39,974 bases of DNA, taken from the NCBI GenBank assembly GCA_024330265.1, contig JANDLT010000045.1, positions 1 to 39,974 on the forward strand. Direction: 5' to 3'. Below the pieces are notes generated by a model that saw nothing but the letters and a program-made list of their open reading frames with translations, made no database searches and was not told the origin of the DNA. This DNA is from Pyrinomonadaceae bacterium MAG19_C2-C3 (lineage in GTDB: Bacteria; Acidobacteriota; Blastocatellia; Pyrinomonadales; Pyrinomonadaceae). Positions 26,490 to 36,219 of this stretch are shown here, piece by piece (within the stretch, counting starts at the first letter, position 1; each line of letters begins with the position of its first letter). A program made the position numbers and the translations under genes.

Positions 26490-26574
26490 GGATAACGGAT
26501 AGTGGATAGTGGATAACGGGATAGTTTCAGAACCGCTTTTTAACCGTCCGTTATCCACTGTCAACCGTCCGTTA
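26490..26574. repeat. Imperfect inverted repeat, GTGGATA/TAACGGA units
   Basis: Left units (26490-26526) and inverse units (26541-26574) form arms of about 33 bp with several mismatches. It lies between the 94-residue protein gene and atpD, and its last units provide the TAA stop of the 94-residue protein. Confidence 0.85.
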
Positions 26575-26856
26575 TTCGAGACTAATCTTCATGCGGCGCA
26601 GGGTGCGGCGGTCTTCGTCGGTGAGGTCAAAGGTTGAATCGGTCGTGGACTCATCGGTGGGTGTGAGTTCGTCGTTAGACCCACGCGCGGCGTGTTCGCG
26701 CAAGCCGATTTCAAGCCGTAGGGTGAGTTCCATGTCGTAGCCTGTGGAGCGAAGGCGGTCAATGGCTTCGGCAACGTCGCTTGAGCGTTCGACCGCCGAG
26801 TTTATCGCGGCGGCGATTTCTTGGACAATGATTTTGGCTTCGTCGTTGAGTTCCAA
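26572..26856 (-). CDS. Small acidic protein of unknown function
   Basis: A 94-residue soluble protein with no signal or membrane segment. The N-terminal half is helical (about residues 3-35 and 40-60), acidic overall, followed by a Thr/Ser/Asp-rich linker and a short helix LTDEDRRTLRRMKISL at the C-terminus. No family is recognised. The stop TAA lies inside the repeat element, so the original C-terminus may have been altered by the insertion. It is immediately upstream of atpD on the same strand and divergent from the mutase gene. The ATG at 26856 is the only reasonable start; a clear Shine-Dalgarno is not seen. Confidence 0.6.
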   Translation of the reverse strand: MELNDEAKIIVQEIAAAINSAVERSSDVAEAIDRLRSTGYDMELTLRLEIGLREHAARGSNDELTPTDESTTDSTFDLTDEDRRTLRRMKISLE

Positions 26857-27043
26857 AAGATTTCCCGTTTCTAAGTTTGGTTTCGATTGAGTTGTATGAT
26901 GTGCGTCCGATGCTATGTGATATGCGAAAGGATTTCAACTTCAGTCGCCTGACAATGCACCTCGTCAAGCATCATTAGAACCCCTGTCGCGTCGTGTGCT
27001 AACTTCGCGTCGAAATTCATCACGAACAGAAAAACATCGGAGT

Positions 27044-28696
27044 ATGATTGTTAAAAACACCGCACCCGACACGGGCGAACAGCCTTCGAGTCCCGCGAAA
27101 CAACCGACGCGCAAAACCGCTTTCGAGACTTCATCGCACATCGAACTGGCGAATGATTACAACCCGCGAAACACTCCGGCGATTGATTACGAACGTGACT
27201 TGAACGCGCCCGGAGAGTTTCCATATACGCGCGGCATTCGTCCCGACATGTATCGCGGAAGGCTGTGGACGATGCGGCAATACGCGGGCTATGCGACGGC
27301 GGAAGAATCGAACGCGCGTTATAAATACTTGCTGGCAAACGGCACGACGGGCTTGAGTGTGGCGTTTGATTTACCAACTCAAATCGGGCTTGATTCCGAT
27401 GATGATTTAGCGGCGGGCGAAGTCGGTAAAGTCGGCGTCTGCATTGATTCTCTGGAAGATATGGAGCGGCTGTTTCGTGATATTCCGCTTGATAAAGTTT
27501 CGACCTCGATGACGATAAACGCGACCGCTTCGACGCTATTATGTCTCTACATCGCGGTTGCCAAACGCCGGAACATCGCGCCGGAAAGCTTAAACGGTAC
27601 GATTCAAAACGACATCTTGAAGGAGTACATCGCGCGCGGAACATACATCTTTCCGCCCGCCTCTTCGATGCGTTTGATAACCGATACCTTCGCGTATTGC
27701 GCGCGTGAAGTTCCGAAGTGGAACACGATTTCGATTAGCGGTTATCACATCAGGGAAGCCGGTTCGACTGCCGCGCAAGAACTCGCATTCACGCTTGCCG
27801 ACGCTATCGCCTACACGGAAGCGGCACTTGACGCGGGCTTAAAAGTTGACGACTTCGCCCCGCGCCTCTCGTTCTTTTTCAATTCGCATAACAACCTTTT
27901 AGAGGAAATCGCCAAGTTTCGCGCCGCGCGAAGATTATGGGCGCGCATTATGCGCGAACGCTTCAACGCGCAAAATCCGAAGTCGCAAATGCTGCGCTTC
28001 CACACGCAAACCGCAGGCTCGACCTTGACCGCGCAACAGCCCGACACGAACGTCGTCCGCACCACGATTCAAGCACTCGCCGCAATTTTCGGCGGCACGC
28101 AATCGCTTCATACAAACTCTTTGGATGAGGCGTTAGGACTTCCGACCGAACACGCCGCACGTCTGGCTTTGCGAACCCAACAGGTCATCGCCTTTGAGTC
28201 CGGCGTTGCCGATACGGTTGACCCGCTCGCTGGTTCTTACGCGATTGAAGCCTTGACGACAGAACTCGAAACTAAAGCACTCGATTACATCGAACGCATT
28301 GACGATATGGGCGGAATGCTGCGCGCGATTGAAACCGGATACGTTCAGCGCGAGATTCAAGAAGCGGCTTACGAGTATCAAAAACTCGTCGAACGCGAAG
28401 CGGCAATCGTCGTCGGCGTCAACAAGTTTCAGCTTGAAAGTGAAACGCAAATCCCCGTTCTCCGAGTGAACCCCGCGATTGAAGAAAATCAAATCGCCCG
28501 CCTCAAAGCCGTGCGTGAACGCCGCGACAACGCGGCGACACAAGCATCTCTAACCGCACTGATGGAAGCCGCACGCGGTACAGAAAACCTTTTGCCGCGC
28601 ATCCTCAGTTGCGTCGAAGCTTACGCGACGGTTGGCGAAATCAGTCACAAGTTGCGGGAAGTGTGGGGCGAGTACAGAGAAGCGTTGACGGTGTAG
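27044..28696 (+). CDS. Methylmalonyl-CoA mutase family protein, large (catalytic) subunit
   Basis: A 550-residue catalytic subunit with the acyl-CoA binding barrel. Highly conserved family motifs include [94 protein letters not shown] and [14 protein letters not shown]. It rearranges methylmalonyl-CoA and succinyl-CoA using adenosylcobalamin. The protein ends before a B12-binding domain, so the cobalamin subunit must be encoded elsewhere. GGAG at about 27039 precedes the ATG at 27044 by a short spacer; an upstream GTG at 26996 adds an unconserved extension and is not preferred. With the biotin carboxylase genes in this window it suggests propionyl-CoA metabolism. Ethylmalonyl or isobutyryl variants cannot be excluded. 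Confidence 0.95.
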   Translation: MIVKNTAPDTGEQPSSPAKQPTRKTAFETSSHIELANDYNPRNTPAIDYERDLNAPGEFPYTRGIRPDMYRGRLWTMRQYAGYATAEESNARYKYLLANGTTGLSVAFDLPTQIGLDSDDDLAAGEVGKVGVCIDSLEDMERLFRDIPLDKVSTSMTINATASTLLCLYIAVAKRRNIAPESLNGTIQNDILKEYIARGTYIFPPASSMRLITDTFAYCAREVPKWNTISISGYHIREAGSTAAQELAFTLADAIAYTEAALDAGLKVDDFAPRLSFFFNSHNNLLEEIAKFRAARRLWARIMRERFNAQNPKSQMLRFHTQTAGSTLTAQQPDTNVVRTTIQALAAIFGGTQSLHTNSLDEALGLPTEHAARLALRTQQVIAFESGVADTVDPLAGSYAIEALTTELETKALDYIERIDDMGGMLRAIETGYVQREIQEAAYEYQKLVEREAAIVVGVNKFQLESETQIPVLRVNPAIEENQIARLKAVRERRDNAATQASLTALMEAARGTENLLPRILSCVEAYATVGEISHKLREVWGEYREALTV

Positions 28697-28780
28697 AATC
28701 GGAAAGCGCATCGAAGGTCAAACACGGTTGAGGTATTTTCAGGTCTGAACTAAATTCAGTGATGTTGGAGGTCACAATTT

Positions 28781-29785
28781 GTGACTTCAAACATCAAGCT
28801 AATTTTCATGTCGCATCTTCTCCAAGTTAAAAATCTAAGCACGCAGTTTCACACTCGCGCCGGAATTGTGCGCGCGGTTGATGATGTCAGTTTTCATGTT
28901 GATAAGGGTGAACTCGTCGCCCTCGTCGGTGAATCGGGATGCGGTAAATCCATGACCGCGCTGTCAATCATGCGCCTTGTCGCCAAGCCGGGAAAGACTG
29001 TCGGCGGCGAAGTTTTCTTTGATGGTAAGGACTTATTGAAACTGTCTGAAAACGAGATGCGGCGTATTCGCGGTGACGATGTGGCGATGATTTTTCAAGA
29101 CCCTATGACTTCGCTTAATCCGGTTTATACGGTTGGCGAACAGATTGCCGAAGCCTTGCGGCTGCATCGAAACTTGTCCCGTGAAGCGGCGCGGCGCGGG
29201 GCGATTGAAGCGATGAAAGAGGTTTCGATTCCCGATGCGGCGCGCCGTGCGAGTGATTACCCGCATCAACTTTCGGGCGGGATGCGCCAGCGCGTGATGA
29301 TTGCGATGGCGTTGGCATGTGAGCCTAAACTGCTTATCGCGGATGAACCGACGACGGCGTTGGATGTCACGATTCAGGCGCAGATTTTAGAGTTGTTGAA
29401 CGACTTGAGACGCACGCGCGAGTTGGGCATCGTGCTTATCACGCACGATTTGGGAGTCGTCGCGGAAACCGCCGACCGCGCACTCGTGATGTACACCGGA
29501 CGCATCGTCGAAGAGTCTCCGGTTGAAGAATTGTTCGCGCGTCCGAAGCATCCGTACACGCGAGGCTTGCTCGCTTCCGTCCCGCGTTTGAGCGTCGCAG
29601 GAATTGCCAAAGCCACGAGATTGCAGACCATTGAAGGCACAGTTCCGAAGCTGACGGATTTGCCGCGCGGGTGTCATTTCTCGCCGCGCTGCCCGCACTA
29701 TATGCCGCGTTGCAACGAAGAACCTTTGCCGCTTTATCATCTTGAACAAGACGTGCGCGTGCGGTGCGTGCTTTATGCAAAGTAG
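28781..29785 (+). CDS. Oligopeptide/dipeptide ABC transporter ATP-binding protein (OppD-like)
   Basis: A 334-residue ATPase of the peptide/nickel uptake family. It has Walker [10 protein letters not shown]-loop [12 protein letters not shown], signature LSGGMRQRV, Walker [13 protein letters not shown] and H-loop LITHDLG. The C-terminal oligopeptide-transporter extension has the cysteine cluster [15 protein letters not shown], found in OppD/DppD. The start is a GTG at 28781, with GGAGG 9 nt upstream; an ATG at 28808 has no ribosome site. The TAG stop lies in a tandem heptamer array, the final residues being Ala-Lys. No permease or binding protein genes are adjacent, so the transporter partner is elsewhere. 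Confidence 0.93.
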   Translation: MTSNIKLIFMSHLLQVKNLSTQFHTRAGIVRAVDDVSFHVDKGELVALVGESGCGKSMTALSIMRLVAKPGKTVGGEVFFDGKDLLKLSENEMRRIRGDDVAMIFQDPMTSLNPVYTVGEQIAEALRLHRNLSREAARRGAIEAMKEVSIPDAARRASDYPHQLSGGMRQRVMIAMALACEPKLLIADEPTTALDVTIQAQILELLNDLRRTRELGIVLITHDLGVVAETADRALVMYTGRIVEESPVEELFARPKHPYTRGLLASVPRLSVAGIAKATRLQTIEGTVPKLTDLPRGCHFSPRCPHYMPRCNEEPLPLYHLEQDVRVRCVLYAK

Positions 29786-29815
29786 AAAGTAGAAGGTGGA
29801 AAGTAGAAAGTGAAG
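29779..29815. repeat. Tandem AAAGTAG/AAGGTGG heptamer array
   Basis: About five heptamer units run from the end of the OppD-like gene into the gap before the OppF-like gene and include the TAG stop at 29783-29785. No inverted partner follows, so it may be a single arm of the element family. Confidence 0.8.
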
Positions 29816-29871
29816 AACGGAACTTTGGAAGTTTTAATTTACGGAAAGTCAAAAGGAACGTGCTTAAACGG

Positions 29872-30888
29872 ATGAGCGTGGAACAGTCGGATTTGATGCA
29901 GTCGGACTTGGTGCGCGTGCGTGCGTTGGTCAAGCATTTTCCGATTGCCAATAGCGATGACGTGGTGCGCGCGGTGGACGGCGTGACGTTTGAAATCAAG
30001 GCGGGCGAAACGCTCGGACTCGTCGGTGAATCGGGTTGCGGTAAGTCAACCGTCGGGCGGCTCGTGTTGCGATTAATCGAAGCGACAAGCGGCGAGATTT
30101 ATTTTCAAAACGCGAATGTGCGCGCGCAATCCAAAAGCCAACTTCGGGCTTTGCGACGCGAAATGCAAATCATTTTTCAAGACCCATATGCTTCGCTTAA
30201 CCCGCGCATGACGATTGAAAACATCGTCGGTGAACCGCTTATCATTCATGGTCTGGGCAACAAACTCGAACGCCGTGCGCGTGTCGCGGAACTTTTAACG
30301 AAAGTCGGACTTGACCCCGATTACATGCGACGCTACCCGCACGAGTTTTCCGGCGGGCAACGTCAGCGTCTCGGAATCGCCCGCGCCCTCGCGCTCAATC
30401 CGAAACTCATCGTTGCCGATGAACCCGTCTCCGCCCTTGATGTTTCGGTGCAGGCGCAAGTCGTAAATCTTTTGGAAGATTTACAAAAAGAGTTCGGTCT
30501 GACGTATCTTTTCATCTCGCACGGTCTCGCCGTCGTCGAACATATTTCAGACCGTGTGGCGGTGATGTACTTGGGAAGAATCGTCGAAGTCGCGTCTTCG
30601 ATTGATTTGTACGCACGCCCGCTTCACCCTTACACGCAAGCTTTGCTGTCCGCGATTCCGTTGCCCGACCCGCATCAGAACCTCGCGCGCAAACGCGACC
30701 GCATCGTGCTGAAAGGCGATGTGCCGACGCCGATAAATCCGCCTTCCGGTTGCCGATTTCACACGCGCTGTCCCGCGATGATTGAAGAATGCAAACGCAT
30801 TGACCCGGAGTTGCGCGAGATTGAATCGGGTCACACCGTCGCGTGCATACGCGCTCCGGGTTGGGCGGAAGCACAGGTTAAAGCATGA
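29872..30888 (+). CDS. Oligopeptide/dipeptide ABC transporter ATP-binding protein (OppF-like)
   Basis: A 338-residue partner ATPase of the OppD-like protein. Walker A is GESGCGKS, Q-loop [12 protein letters not shown], signature [17 protein letters not shown], Walker [13 protein letters not shown] and H-loop [11 protein letters not shown]; the C-terminal [14 protein letters not shown] cluster is again present. The frame is open from 29764, but codons before 29872 translate the heptamer array and have no conservation; the ATG at 29872 follows AAAGGA at a rather long distance. OppD and OppF form a heterodimer that powers peptide import. The gap of 86 bp between the two genes is larger than usual because of the array. 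Confidence 0.92.
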   Translation: MSVEQSDLMQSDLVRVRALVKHFPIANSDDVVRAVDGVTFEIKAGETLGLVGESGCGKSTVGRLVLRLIEATSGEIYFQNANVRAQSKSQLRALRREMQIIFQDPYASLNPRMTIENIVGEPLIIHGLGNKLERRARVAELLTKVGLDPDYMRRYPHEFSGGQRQRLGIARALALNPKLIVADEPVSALDVSVQAQVVNLLEDLQKEFGLTYLFISHGLAVVEHISDRVAVMYLGRIVEVASSIDLYARPLHPYTQALLSAIPLPDPHQNLARKRDRIVLKGDVPTPINPPSGCRFHTRCPAMIEECKRIDPELREIESGHTVACIRAPGWAEAQVKA

Positions 30889-30907
30889 ACAGTTTCAATC
30901 ATTCACC

Positions 30908-31072
30908 ATGTCAAAAATAATCATCATCGCCACGCTTATGTTTCTCGCCGGATTAGGTTTGGTCGCCGCCGGAATGCTCGGCTTCGGGACGCCGAATGTT
31001 TTGCGCGCCGGGTCAATTTTGATTTTCGTCGCGCTCGGTTTGCGTGTTATCAGTACGCTCTGGCGAAGTTAG
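30908..31072 (+). CDS. Small membrane protein, two transmembrane segments
   Basis: A 54-residue hydrophobic protein with two predicted helices, IIIIATLMFLAGLGLVAAGM and LRAGSILIFVALGLRVIS, joined by a short GFGTPNV loop. The longer frame from 30782 overlaps the OppF-like gene and is not used; the ATG at 30908 follows OppF by 19 nt. No Shine-Dalgarno stands out. Its layout resembles the first 55 residues of the next protein (a Met-Leu-Lys start, two hydrophobic segments around a short glycine-rich loop), which may mean a shared origin. Function unknown. Confidence 0.6.
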   Translation: MSKIIIIATLMFLAGLGLVAAGMLGFGTPNVLRAGSILIFVALGLRVISTLWRS

Positions 31073-31206
31073 CTTGACGGAAACGATGTGACCGTTCCCG
31101 CATTCTTTTGAGACTACCTGATAACGAAACAACAAATTGGTTTCGGGCGTATCAAGTTGTCACCAAAAGCTTCTTGAATCTCCACATCTTCACAGAGGAA
31201 ACTTCC

Positions 31207-32133
31207 ATGTTGAAATTGCGTTATGTCGCCGCTTCGATTCTCGTTATCGGTTTGATTGTCGCCGTCGCCGGTGCGCTAAAAGCTTTGCCGAGCGGCACGG
31301 CGGGCATCGGTGGCTCGCTTGCTTTCGCGGGCTTGGTTTTAGTCGGGCTTAGTTTCATACGCCCGCCGGATACGACCGATGCCGCCGCGCCGCGTTCGGT
31401 CGCAGGAAATCTTTTAGGGATTTTCTACGAACCTGCGCGCGTGTTTGAAAACTTGCGACGATACCCGCGATGGGTCGCGCCGCTCATCGTTATCTGTCTC
31501 GTCAGTTTGCTGTTCACGACTTTCGCCGTGCGCCGCATCACGCCGGAGCGCATCGCGTCGCACCTATCAGAGAAAATATCGGAAAGCGGTTTTGCTCCGC
31601 CGGAAGCCGCCGATGAAATCCGCGAACAGACTTTGCGCGGTTTGACGACTCCGGTCGGTCACGTCGCGGCAATCGTCAATCAATTCGTTTCCAGCTTCAT
31701 ATTGATTGCGATTCTTGCCGGTCTGTTGATGCTTATCGTCGTGATGTTCGGCGGGCGCATCAACTTCTGGCAGTCATTGGCGGTCGCGGCGTTTGCGACG
31801 ATGCCCGTGACCGTGATTCAAAAGTTATTGAGTTTGTTGCTGGTATTTATCAAAGACCCGGTGGATATACACCCTTTGCGCGGGCAAGTCTCACTGGTCG
31901 AAGATAACTTGGGCGTGTTGTTTTCACCCGCGACGAACCCAGTGCTGTTCACCGTCGGCGGCATGTTCGGCGTGCTGATTTTTTACTGGATATGGATGAT
32001 TGCGACGGGCTTGCGACACGGCGGCGAGCGCGTTTCATCCACGGCGGCATGGAGCGCGGCAATCGGTTTCTGGATGATTATGTTTCTATTCGCCGTCGGG
32101 TCGGCACTTCTGTTTCCGTCATTCATCGCGTAA
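31207..32133 (+). CDS. Yip1-domain membrane protein
   Basis: A 308-residue integral membrane protein. GAGGAAA about 7-12 nt before the ATG at 31207 supports this start over upstream open codons. The first 60 residues form two hydrophobic segments; the remainder matches the Yip1/YIF1-like fold seen in many bacteria: LLGIFYEPARVFENLRRYPRW, then five hydrophobic segments (for example WVAPLIVICLVSLLF, FILIAILAGLLMLIVVMFGG, LFTVGGMFGVLIFYWIWMI and FWMIMFLFAVGSALL). Bacterial Yip1 proteins are uncharacterised. It is the last gene on the plus strand before the convergent permease run. Confidence 0.8.
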   Translation: MLKLRYVAASILVIGLIVAVAGALKALPSGTAGIGGSLAFAGLVLVGLSFIRPPDTTDAAAPRSVAGNLLGIFYEPARVFENLRRYPRWVAPLIVICLVSLLFTTFAVRRITPERIASHLSEKISESGFAPPEAADEIREQTLRGLTTPVGHVAAIVNQFVSSFILIAILAGLLMLIVVMFGGRINFWQSLAVAAFATMPVTVIQKLLSLLLVFIKDPVDIHPLRGQVSLVEDNLGVLFSPATNPVLFTVGGMFGVLIFYWIWMIATGLRHGGERVSSTAAWSAAIGFWMIMFLFAVGSALLFPSFIA

Positions 32134-32136
32134 AAA

Positions 32137-32197
32137 CAGTGGATAACGGATAGTGGATAGTGGATAGTGAAGAACTTGTCTTTTAACTATCCACTAA
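32137..32197. repeat. Asymmetric inverted repeat of GTGGATA units
   Basis: A left array of GTGGATA/TAACGGA units (32137-32168) and a shorter inverse arm ACTATCCACTA (32187-32197) enclose GAAGAACTTGTCTTTTA, the same loop words as at 19603-19618 in reverse orientation. It lies between the convergent Yip1 and permease genes. Confidence 0.85.
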
Positions 32198-32199
32198 CT

Positions 32200-33447
32200 T
32201 TACTCGTAGCGCAAAGCTTCAATCGGGTCGAGGCGGGCGGCTTTCCATGCCGGAAATAGACCGAAGATGAGACCGATGCCGACCGATGCGACGAGTCCGG
32301 CGATGGGAGCCCAGAGCGGGATGTATGAGGGGAAGACGATGCGTATGAGAAGCGATGTTATCCAGCCTAAAGTTAAGCCGACGAGTCCGCCGATGCCGGT
32401 TAGGGTCATCGCTTCGATTAGGAATTGAAGCAGGATGTCTTTGCGGCGCGCCCCGATTGCTTTGCGTGTGCCGATTTCTTTGGTGCGTTCGGTGACGGAG
32501 ACGAGCATGATATTCATCACGCCGATGCCGCCGACCATTAAGCCGACGGAAGATATGACGACCATTGCGAGGGCGACGCCGAAGGTGATTGAGCGGAATT
32601 GTTCGATGATGGAATCGGCGGTTGCCATGCCGAAGTTGTCGGGCTTATCAAATTCGACTTGACGGCGTATGCGAAGCATGTCGCGGATTTGGTCTTTAGC
32701 TTCTGCTATTCTGCCTTCTTTGGCGATGGCGAGAACGAAAATATCGGTTGAGTTGGGCTTGAGTTTGCGCGCGACGTTGAAGGGCAGAAAGATACCGTTA
32801 TTGATGTTGTCGCTGCCATCGCCGCCAAGCATCTGTTCGCGCTTCTCGATGAGTCCGATGATGCGGTAGTCCTCGTTACCGATTTTGATTGTCTGACCTA
32901 CCGGGTCTTGAAACGGAAAAAAGTTATCGGCGACGCCGCGCTTGATGACGGCGACATTTTGATTTGTGTCGTTCTCGAACTGCGTGAAGAAGCGACCTTC
33001 GACGATGACTTCCGTGCCTGCGCGTTCGATGTCCGGGAGCGTGCCTTCGAGACGCACGGCGGCGGAGGTTTTGCCGTTCGCCGAGACATTGATTTTTCTG
33101 CCGAAGTAATCGTTGCTTACATCAATGAAGGGAACTGTGAGTTCGACGGCGGGCAATTCGCGCAAGGCAATCGCGTCGTCGTAAGTCAAATCTTTTCTCA
33201 TACGTTCTTCGCGCGAGAGTCGCCCGATGTGTATGCCCGGCTCGAACTTATAAAGAAATATCGAGCGCGTCCCGAAAGATTCAATTTCTTTCGTCAAACT
33301 CATATCAATGCCGCTGATGACCGAAGCAATCGCCATCACCGTCCACACGCCGATGACGACGCCGACGACGGTTAATACCGAACGCAGTTTATTGGCACGC
33401 AACGTATTGAGTGCCATCTTCAAGTTTTCGTAAGTGTTACCGTTCAT
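32200..33447 (-). CDS. MacB/FtsX-family ABC transporter permease (copy 1)
   Basis: A 415-residue permease with one N-terminal membrane helix (SVLTVVGVVIGVWTVMAIASV), a large periplasmic MacB core domain (about 50-285) and three C-terminal helices. It ends in AWKAARLDPIEALRYE and carries the FtsX block MNIMLVSVTERTKEIGTRKAIGARR. Family members couple to MacB ATPases for export of macrolides, peptides or lipoproteins, or act as mechanotransducers. No ATPase gene is adjacent. It is the last of the permease run. Its ATG at 33447 is preceded by 2 nt and then a hairpin of GTGGTCA units, without a Shine-Dalgarno; a later start at Met11 is possible. Confidence 0.9.
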   Translation of the reverse strand: MNGNTYENLKMALNTLRANKLRSVLTVVGVVIGVWTVMAIASVISGIDMSLTKEIESFGTRSIFLYKFEPGIHIGRLSREERMRKDLTYDDAIALRELPAVELTVPFIDVSNDYFGRKINVSANGKTSAAVRLEGTLPDIERAGTEVIVEGRFFTQFENDTNQNVAVIKRGVADNFFPFQDPVGQTIKIGNEDYRIIGLIEKREQMLGGDGSDNINNGIFLPFNVARKLKPNSTDIFVLAIAKEGRIAEAKDQIRDMLRIRRQVEFDKPDNFGMATADSIIEQFRSITFGVALAMVVISSVGLMVGGIGVMNIMLVSVTERTKEIGTRKAIGARRKDILLQFLIEAMTLTGIGGLVGLTLGWITSLLIRIVFPSYIPLWAPIAGLVASVGIGLIFGLFPAWKAARLDPIEALRYE

Positions 33448-33449
33448 AA

Positions 33450-33542
33450 GTCAGTGGTCAGTGGTCAGTGGTCAGTGGTCAGCGAAAACAAGGAACGCGC
33501 TTTGTATTCCTGTCTTAATCTGACCACTGACCACCGACCACT
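33450..33542. repeat. Inverted repeat of GTGGTCA heptamers
   Basis: Left array 33450-33483 (about five GTGGTCA units) and inverse arm 33520-33542 (three units, one variant CACCGAC) enclose about 36 nt. It separates permease copies 1 and 2 and ends 2 nt from the start of copy 1. Confidence 0.92.
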
Positions 33543-33549
33543 GCTTTCT

Positions 33550-34785
33550 TCAGTCTGCTCTTAACGCTTCAATCGGGTCGAGGCGGGCGGCTTTCCATGC
33601 CGGGAAGATGCCCGCGATAACGCCTATGCCGCCGGAAACCGTGACGGCGATGATGACAGCGATGATGGAAAGATACGTCGGGAAAAAGACGGCGGTTAAG
33701 ATGCGCCCGATGACCCACGCGAGGAACACGCCGGTCGCGCCGCCGATGGCGGAGAGCGTCGCGGCTTCGACGAGGAATTGCCGCAAGATGTCGGCGCGGC
33801 GCGCACCCAACGCTTTACGCACGCCGATTTCTTTGGTGCGTTCGGTGACGGAGACGAGCATGATATTCATCACGACGATGCCGCCGACAAGTAGAGCGAT
33901 GGACGGCACGGCGATAAGGACGACGGAAATCGTGCCGAATAATCTATCGCGCAAACCCGTGATGGCATCGGGCGTGAGAATGCCGAAGTTATCTTTCTCG
34001 CCGTACTTCAAGCCGCGTTTGATGCGGAGAATGTTGCGCGCTTCGTCAACCGCGTCGGCGAATTGTTCGTCGTTCTTCGCCGTGCCTTGAAGGTAGAGCG
34101 AACGCCACTGCACGAGTCCGCCGAAGTTTTTGGAGTAGGTTTTAAGCGGCAGATGTATAAAGTTATCCTGCGGCATTCCGAAGATTGTGCCTTGCGCGAC
34201 GGCGACGCCGATGACGCGATAGGGAAGTCCGGCGATGGTGATTTCCTGATTGACGGGTGACGACGCGGGGAACAATTCCTTGGCGACATCCGCGCCGAGA
34301 TACGCGACGTTGACCGCTGCATCGTTTTCGCTTTCGGAAAAGTATCGCCCGTCTTCGACTTCCAACTTTTCGATGTCGAGTACGTTCGGCGTCGCGCCGC
34401 TGACCGGAACTTCTTCGACAATCTGCGCCCCGCGTTTGATTTGCGAGCGTGTCGAACGGGCTTGCGCGCCGAGTTTATCGGTCAGTGTCGCTTTCGAGCG
34501 AATGTAAGCCATTTCGTCAAGCGTGATGTCTTTGTTGCGACGTTGCGCGGCGGCGATGGTGTCGGTGTCTTTCCAATCTTCAAAACTGAAACGTTGAATC
34601 GTGTACGACTTCGCGCCGATACCGGCGATTTTCTCGTCAACGTAACGATTGAAACCTTGAATTAAAGAGACGACGACGACGACCGCCATGACGCCGATAA
34701 TCATACCGAGCAGCGTCAATATCGAACGCAGTTTATGCGCCCAAATCGCGGAGATGGCAAGCTTGAATGTTTCGGCAAAGTTCAT
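33550..34785 (-). CDS. MacB/FtsX-family ABC transporter permease (copy 2)
   Basis: A 411-residue permease of the same architecture: N-terminal helix (SILTLLGMIIGVMAVVVVVSL), periplasmic core with DKLGAQARSTRSQ and later YRVIGVAVAQG, then three C-terminal helices. The FtsX block MNIMLVSVTERTKEIGVRKALGARR and the end AWKAARLDPIEALRAD match copy 1. It is probably coexpressed with its neighbours. The start ATG at 34785 is 43 nt from the upstream hairpin and has no obvious Shine-Dalgarno. Different core-domain sequences suggest the copies dimerise with one another or serve separate substrates; neither can be shown here. Confidence 0.9.
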   Translation of the reverse strand: MNFAETFKLAISAIWAHKLRSILTLLGMIIGVMAVVVVVSLIQGFNRYVDEKIAGIGAKSYTIQRFSFEDWKDTDTIAAAQRRNKDITLDEMAYIRSKATLTDKLGAQARSTRSQIKRGAQIVEEVPVSGATPNVLDIEKLEVEDGRYFSESENDAAVNVAYLGADVAKELFPASSPVNQEITIAGLPYRVIGVAVAQGTIFGMPQDNFIHLPLKTYSKNFGGLVQWRSLYLQGTAKNDEQFADAVDEARNILRIKRGLKYGEKDNFGILTPDAITGLRDRLFGTISVVLIAVPSIALLVGGIVVMNIMLVSVTERTKEIGVRKALGARRADILRQFLVEAATLSAIGGATGVFLAWVIGRILTAVFFPTYLSIIAVIIAVTVSGGIGVIAGIFPAWKAARLDPIEALRAD

Positions 34786-34828
34786 GGTTGTTTAGTACGA
34801 CGGAGGGGCAATGTAAGTTGCCCGATTA

Positions 34829-34912
34829 AATAGTGGATAACGGATAGTGGAGAGTGGATAGTTAAAGACAAGTTCTTCACTGTCTACTCTCCACTATCCG
34901 TTATCCACTATT
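34829..34912. repeat. Inverted repeat of GTGGATA heptamers with a mirrored variant unit
   Basis: Arms of 34 bp (34829-34862 and 34879-34912) match at 32 of 34 positions, including the rare GGAGAGT variant in both arms. The loop is TAAAGACAAGTTCTTC, nearly identical to that before pdxJ. It supplies the TAG stop of permease copy 3 (34908-34910). Confidence 0.94.
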
Positions 34913-36143
34913 CATATCTAAGGGCTTCGATAGGGTCGAGGCGCGCGGCTTTCCACGCCGGATACAGACCAAAGACGACGCCGACGCCCGCCGAGACGCC
35001 GATGCCGGTGATGATTGCCCACAAGGGGATGAATGCCGGAAGCGGCGAAAACATGTTCATCAAAAAACTTGCGATTTCACCGATGATTAAACCCGTGATG
35101 CCGCCGATAAAGGTGAGCGTCGCGGCTTCAATCAGAAATTGCCACAGGATGACGGAGCGCGTCGCGCCGACGGCTTTACGAATCCCGATTTCGCGCGTTC
35201 TTTCGGTGACGGAAACGAGCATGATATTCATCACGCCGATGCCGCCAATCATCAGCGCGACGAATGAAATCGCGGTCAAGACAAGCGCGGTCGCGCCCGT
35301 CAGTTGGTTATAAAAATCGAGCAGTGAATCTTGCGACGAGACGCCGAAGTTGTTCGGTGCGGTCGCCGGAACGCGACGCCGACGACGCAAGATGTCCGTC
35401 ATCTCATCAATCAAAACCTTCACATCGGCGCGCGTGCGCGGGCGGGCGATGATGATTGTGCCGGGCATGAACGGGTCGGGATGATATTTGTCGAACGTCG
35501 TGAGCGGAATATAAACGAGATTGTCACGCGACTGTCCGAAGAAGTTGCCTTGCTTTTCCATTACGCCGACGACGCGAAACGGTGTGCCGTTGATTTTGAT
35601 TTCTCTGTTAAGTGAATCGGCAAAAGGGAACAATGTCGCGTCAACATCCGTGCCTAAGATGACGACGTTGGTGCGTTCGCGCAAATCCGAATCGTTGATG
35701 AACCGCCCGCGACCGACGTAAGCCGAATGCGTGTCTTCATAGTAAGGCGTGCATCCGGCGAGGGCGGGCGTGTCGGTCTGTTTATCTTCAAAACGAATGG
35801 TTGATTGAAGCACGCGGCGAAGTGGCGAGACACTGCGCGCCGTCTGTGATTCGCGTCGTATCGCATCGGCATCGTCAACCGTCAAATCTTTGCGGGCGCG
35901 TTCTTCGGCGGAAGGTTCACGCTTGAAGCCGGGATCGAAGCGCGTCGCAAATACCGTGTTCGAGCCGAGTGCTTCAATCTGTTGGGCAAACGCGCGATTC
36001 AAACCCTGTATGATTGACACCATAAACAGAATCGTGATGACGCCGATGCACACGCCGAGAATCGTCAACGCGCTTCGCAGCTTGTTCGCCCGCAAGGTGT
36101 CGAACGCCATGAAAGCCGATTCTTTAACGTCGTCGAAAGTCAT
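34908..36143 (-). CDS. MacB/FtsX-family ABC transporter permease (copy 3)
   Basis: A 411-residue permease, again with one N-terminal helix (SALTILGVCIGVITILFMVSI), a periplasmic core (RQTQ-poor, with YVGRGRFINDSDLRERTNVV near residue 145-165) and three C-terminal helices ending AWKAARLDPIEALRYE. The FtsX block is MNIMLVSVTERTREIGIRKAVGATR. A GGGAA weakly resembling a ribosome site lies before the ATG at 36143. The stop TAG falls inside the repeat element, so the end of the protein meets the insertion point. It lies directly after the 127-residue membrane protein gene, with a 76-bp gap that has no repeat. Confidence 0.9.
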   Translation of the reverse strand: MTFDDVKESAFMAFDTLRANKLRSALTILGVCIGVITILFMVSIIQGLNRAFAQQIEALGSNTVFATRFDPGFKREPSAEERARKDLTVDDADAIRRESQTARSVSPLRRVLQSTIRFEDKQTDTPALAGCTPYYEDTHSAYVGRGRFINDSDLRERTNVVILGTDVDATLFPFADSLNREIKINGTPFRVVGVMEKQGNFFGQSRDNLVYIPLTTFDKYHPDPFMPGTIIIARPRTRADVKVLIDEMTDILRRRRRVPATAPNNFGVSSQDSLLDFYNQLTGATALVLTAISFVALMIGGIGVMNIMLVSVTERTREIGIRKAVGATRSVILWQFLIEAATLTFIGGITGLIIGEIASFLMNMFSPLPAFIPLWAIITGIGVSAGVGVVFGLYPAWKAARLDPIEALRYE

Positions 36144-36219
36144 GCGTTGTTCCCGTAAATCGAATGAAAACTTGTGAGGTCAATCATCGAACCGCTCCGA
36201 TATGATTACTTTGATGCGG

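Noticed and set aside
26996..27043. GTG start for the mutase
   Set aside because: The extension is unconserved and a GGAG lies just before the ATG at 27044.
29764..29871. Longer N-terminus of the OppF-like protein
   Set aside because: The extra codons translate the heptamer array and the OppD stop region and are unlike any family sequence.
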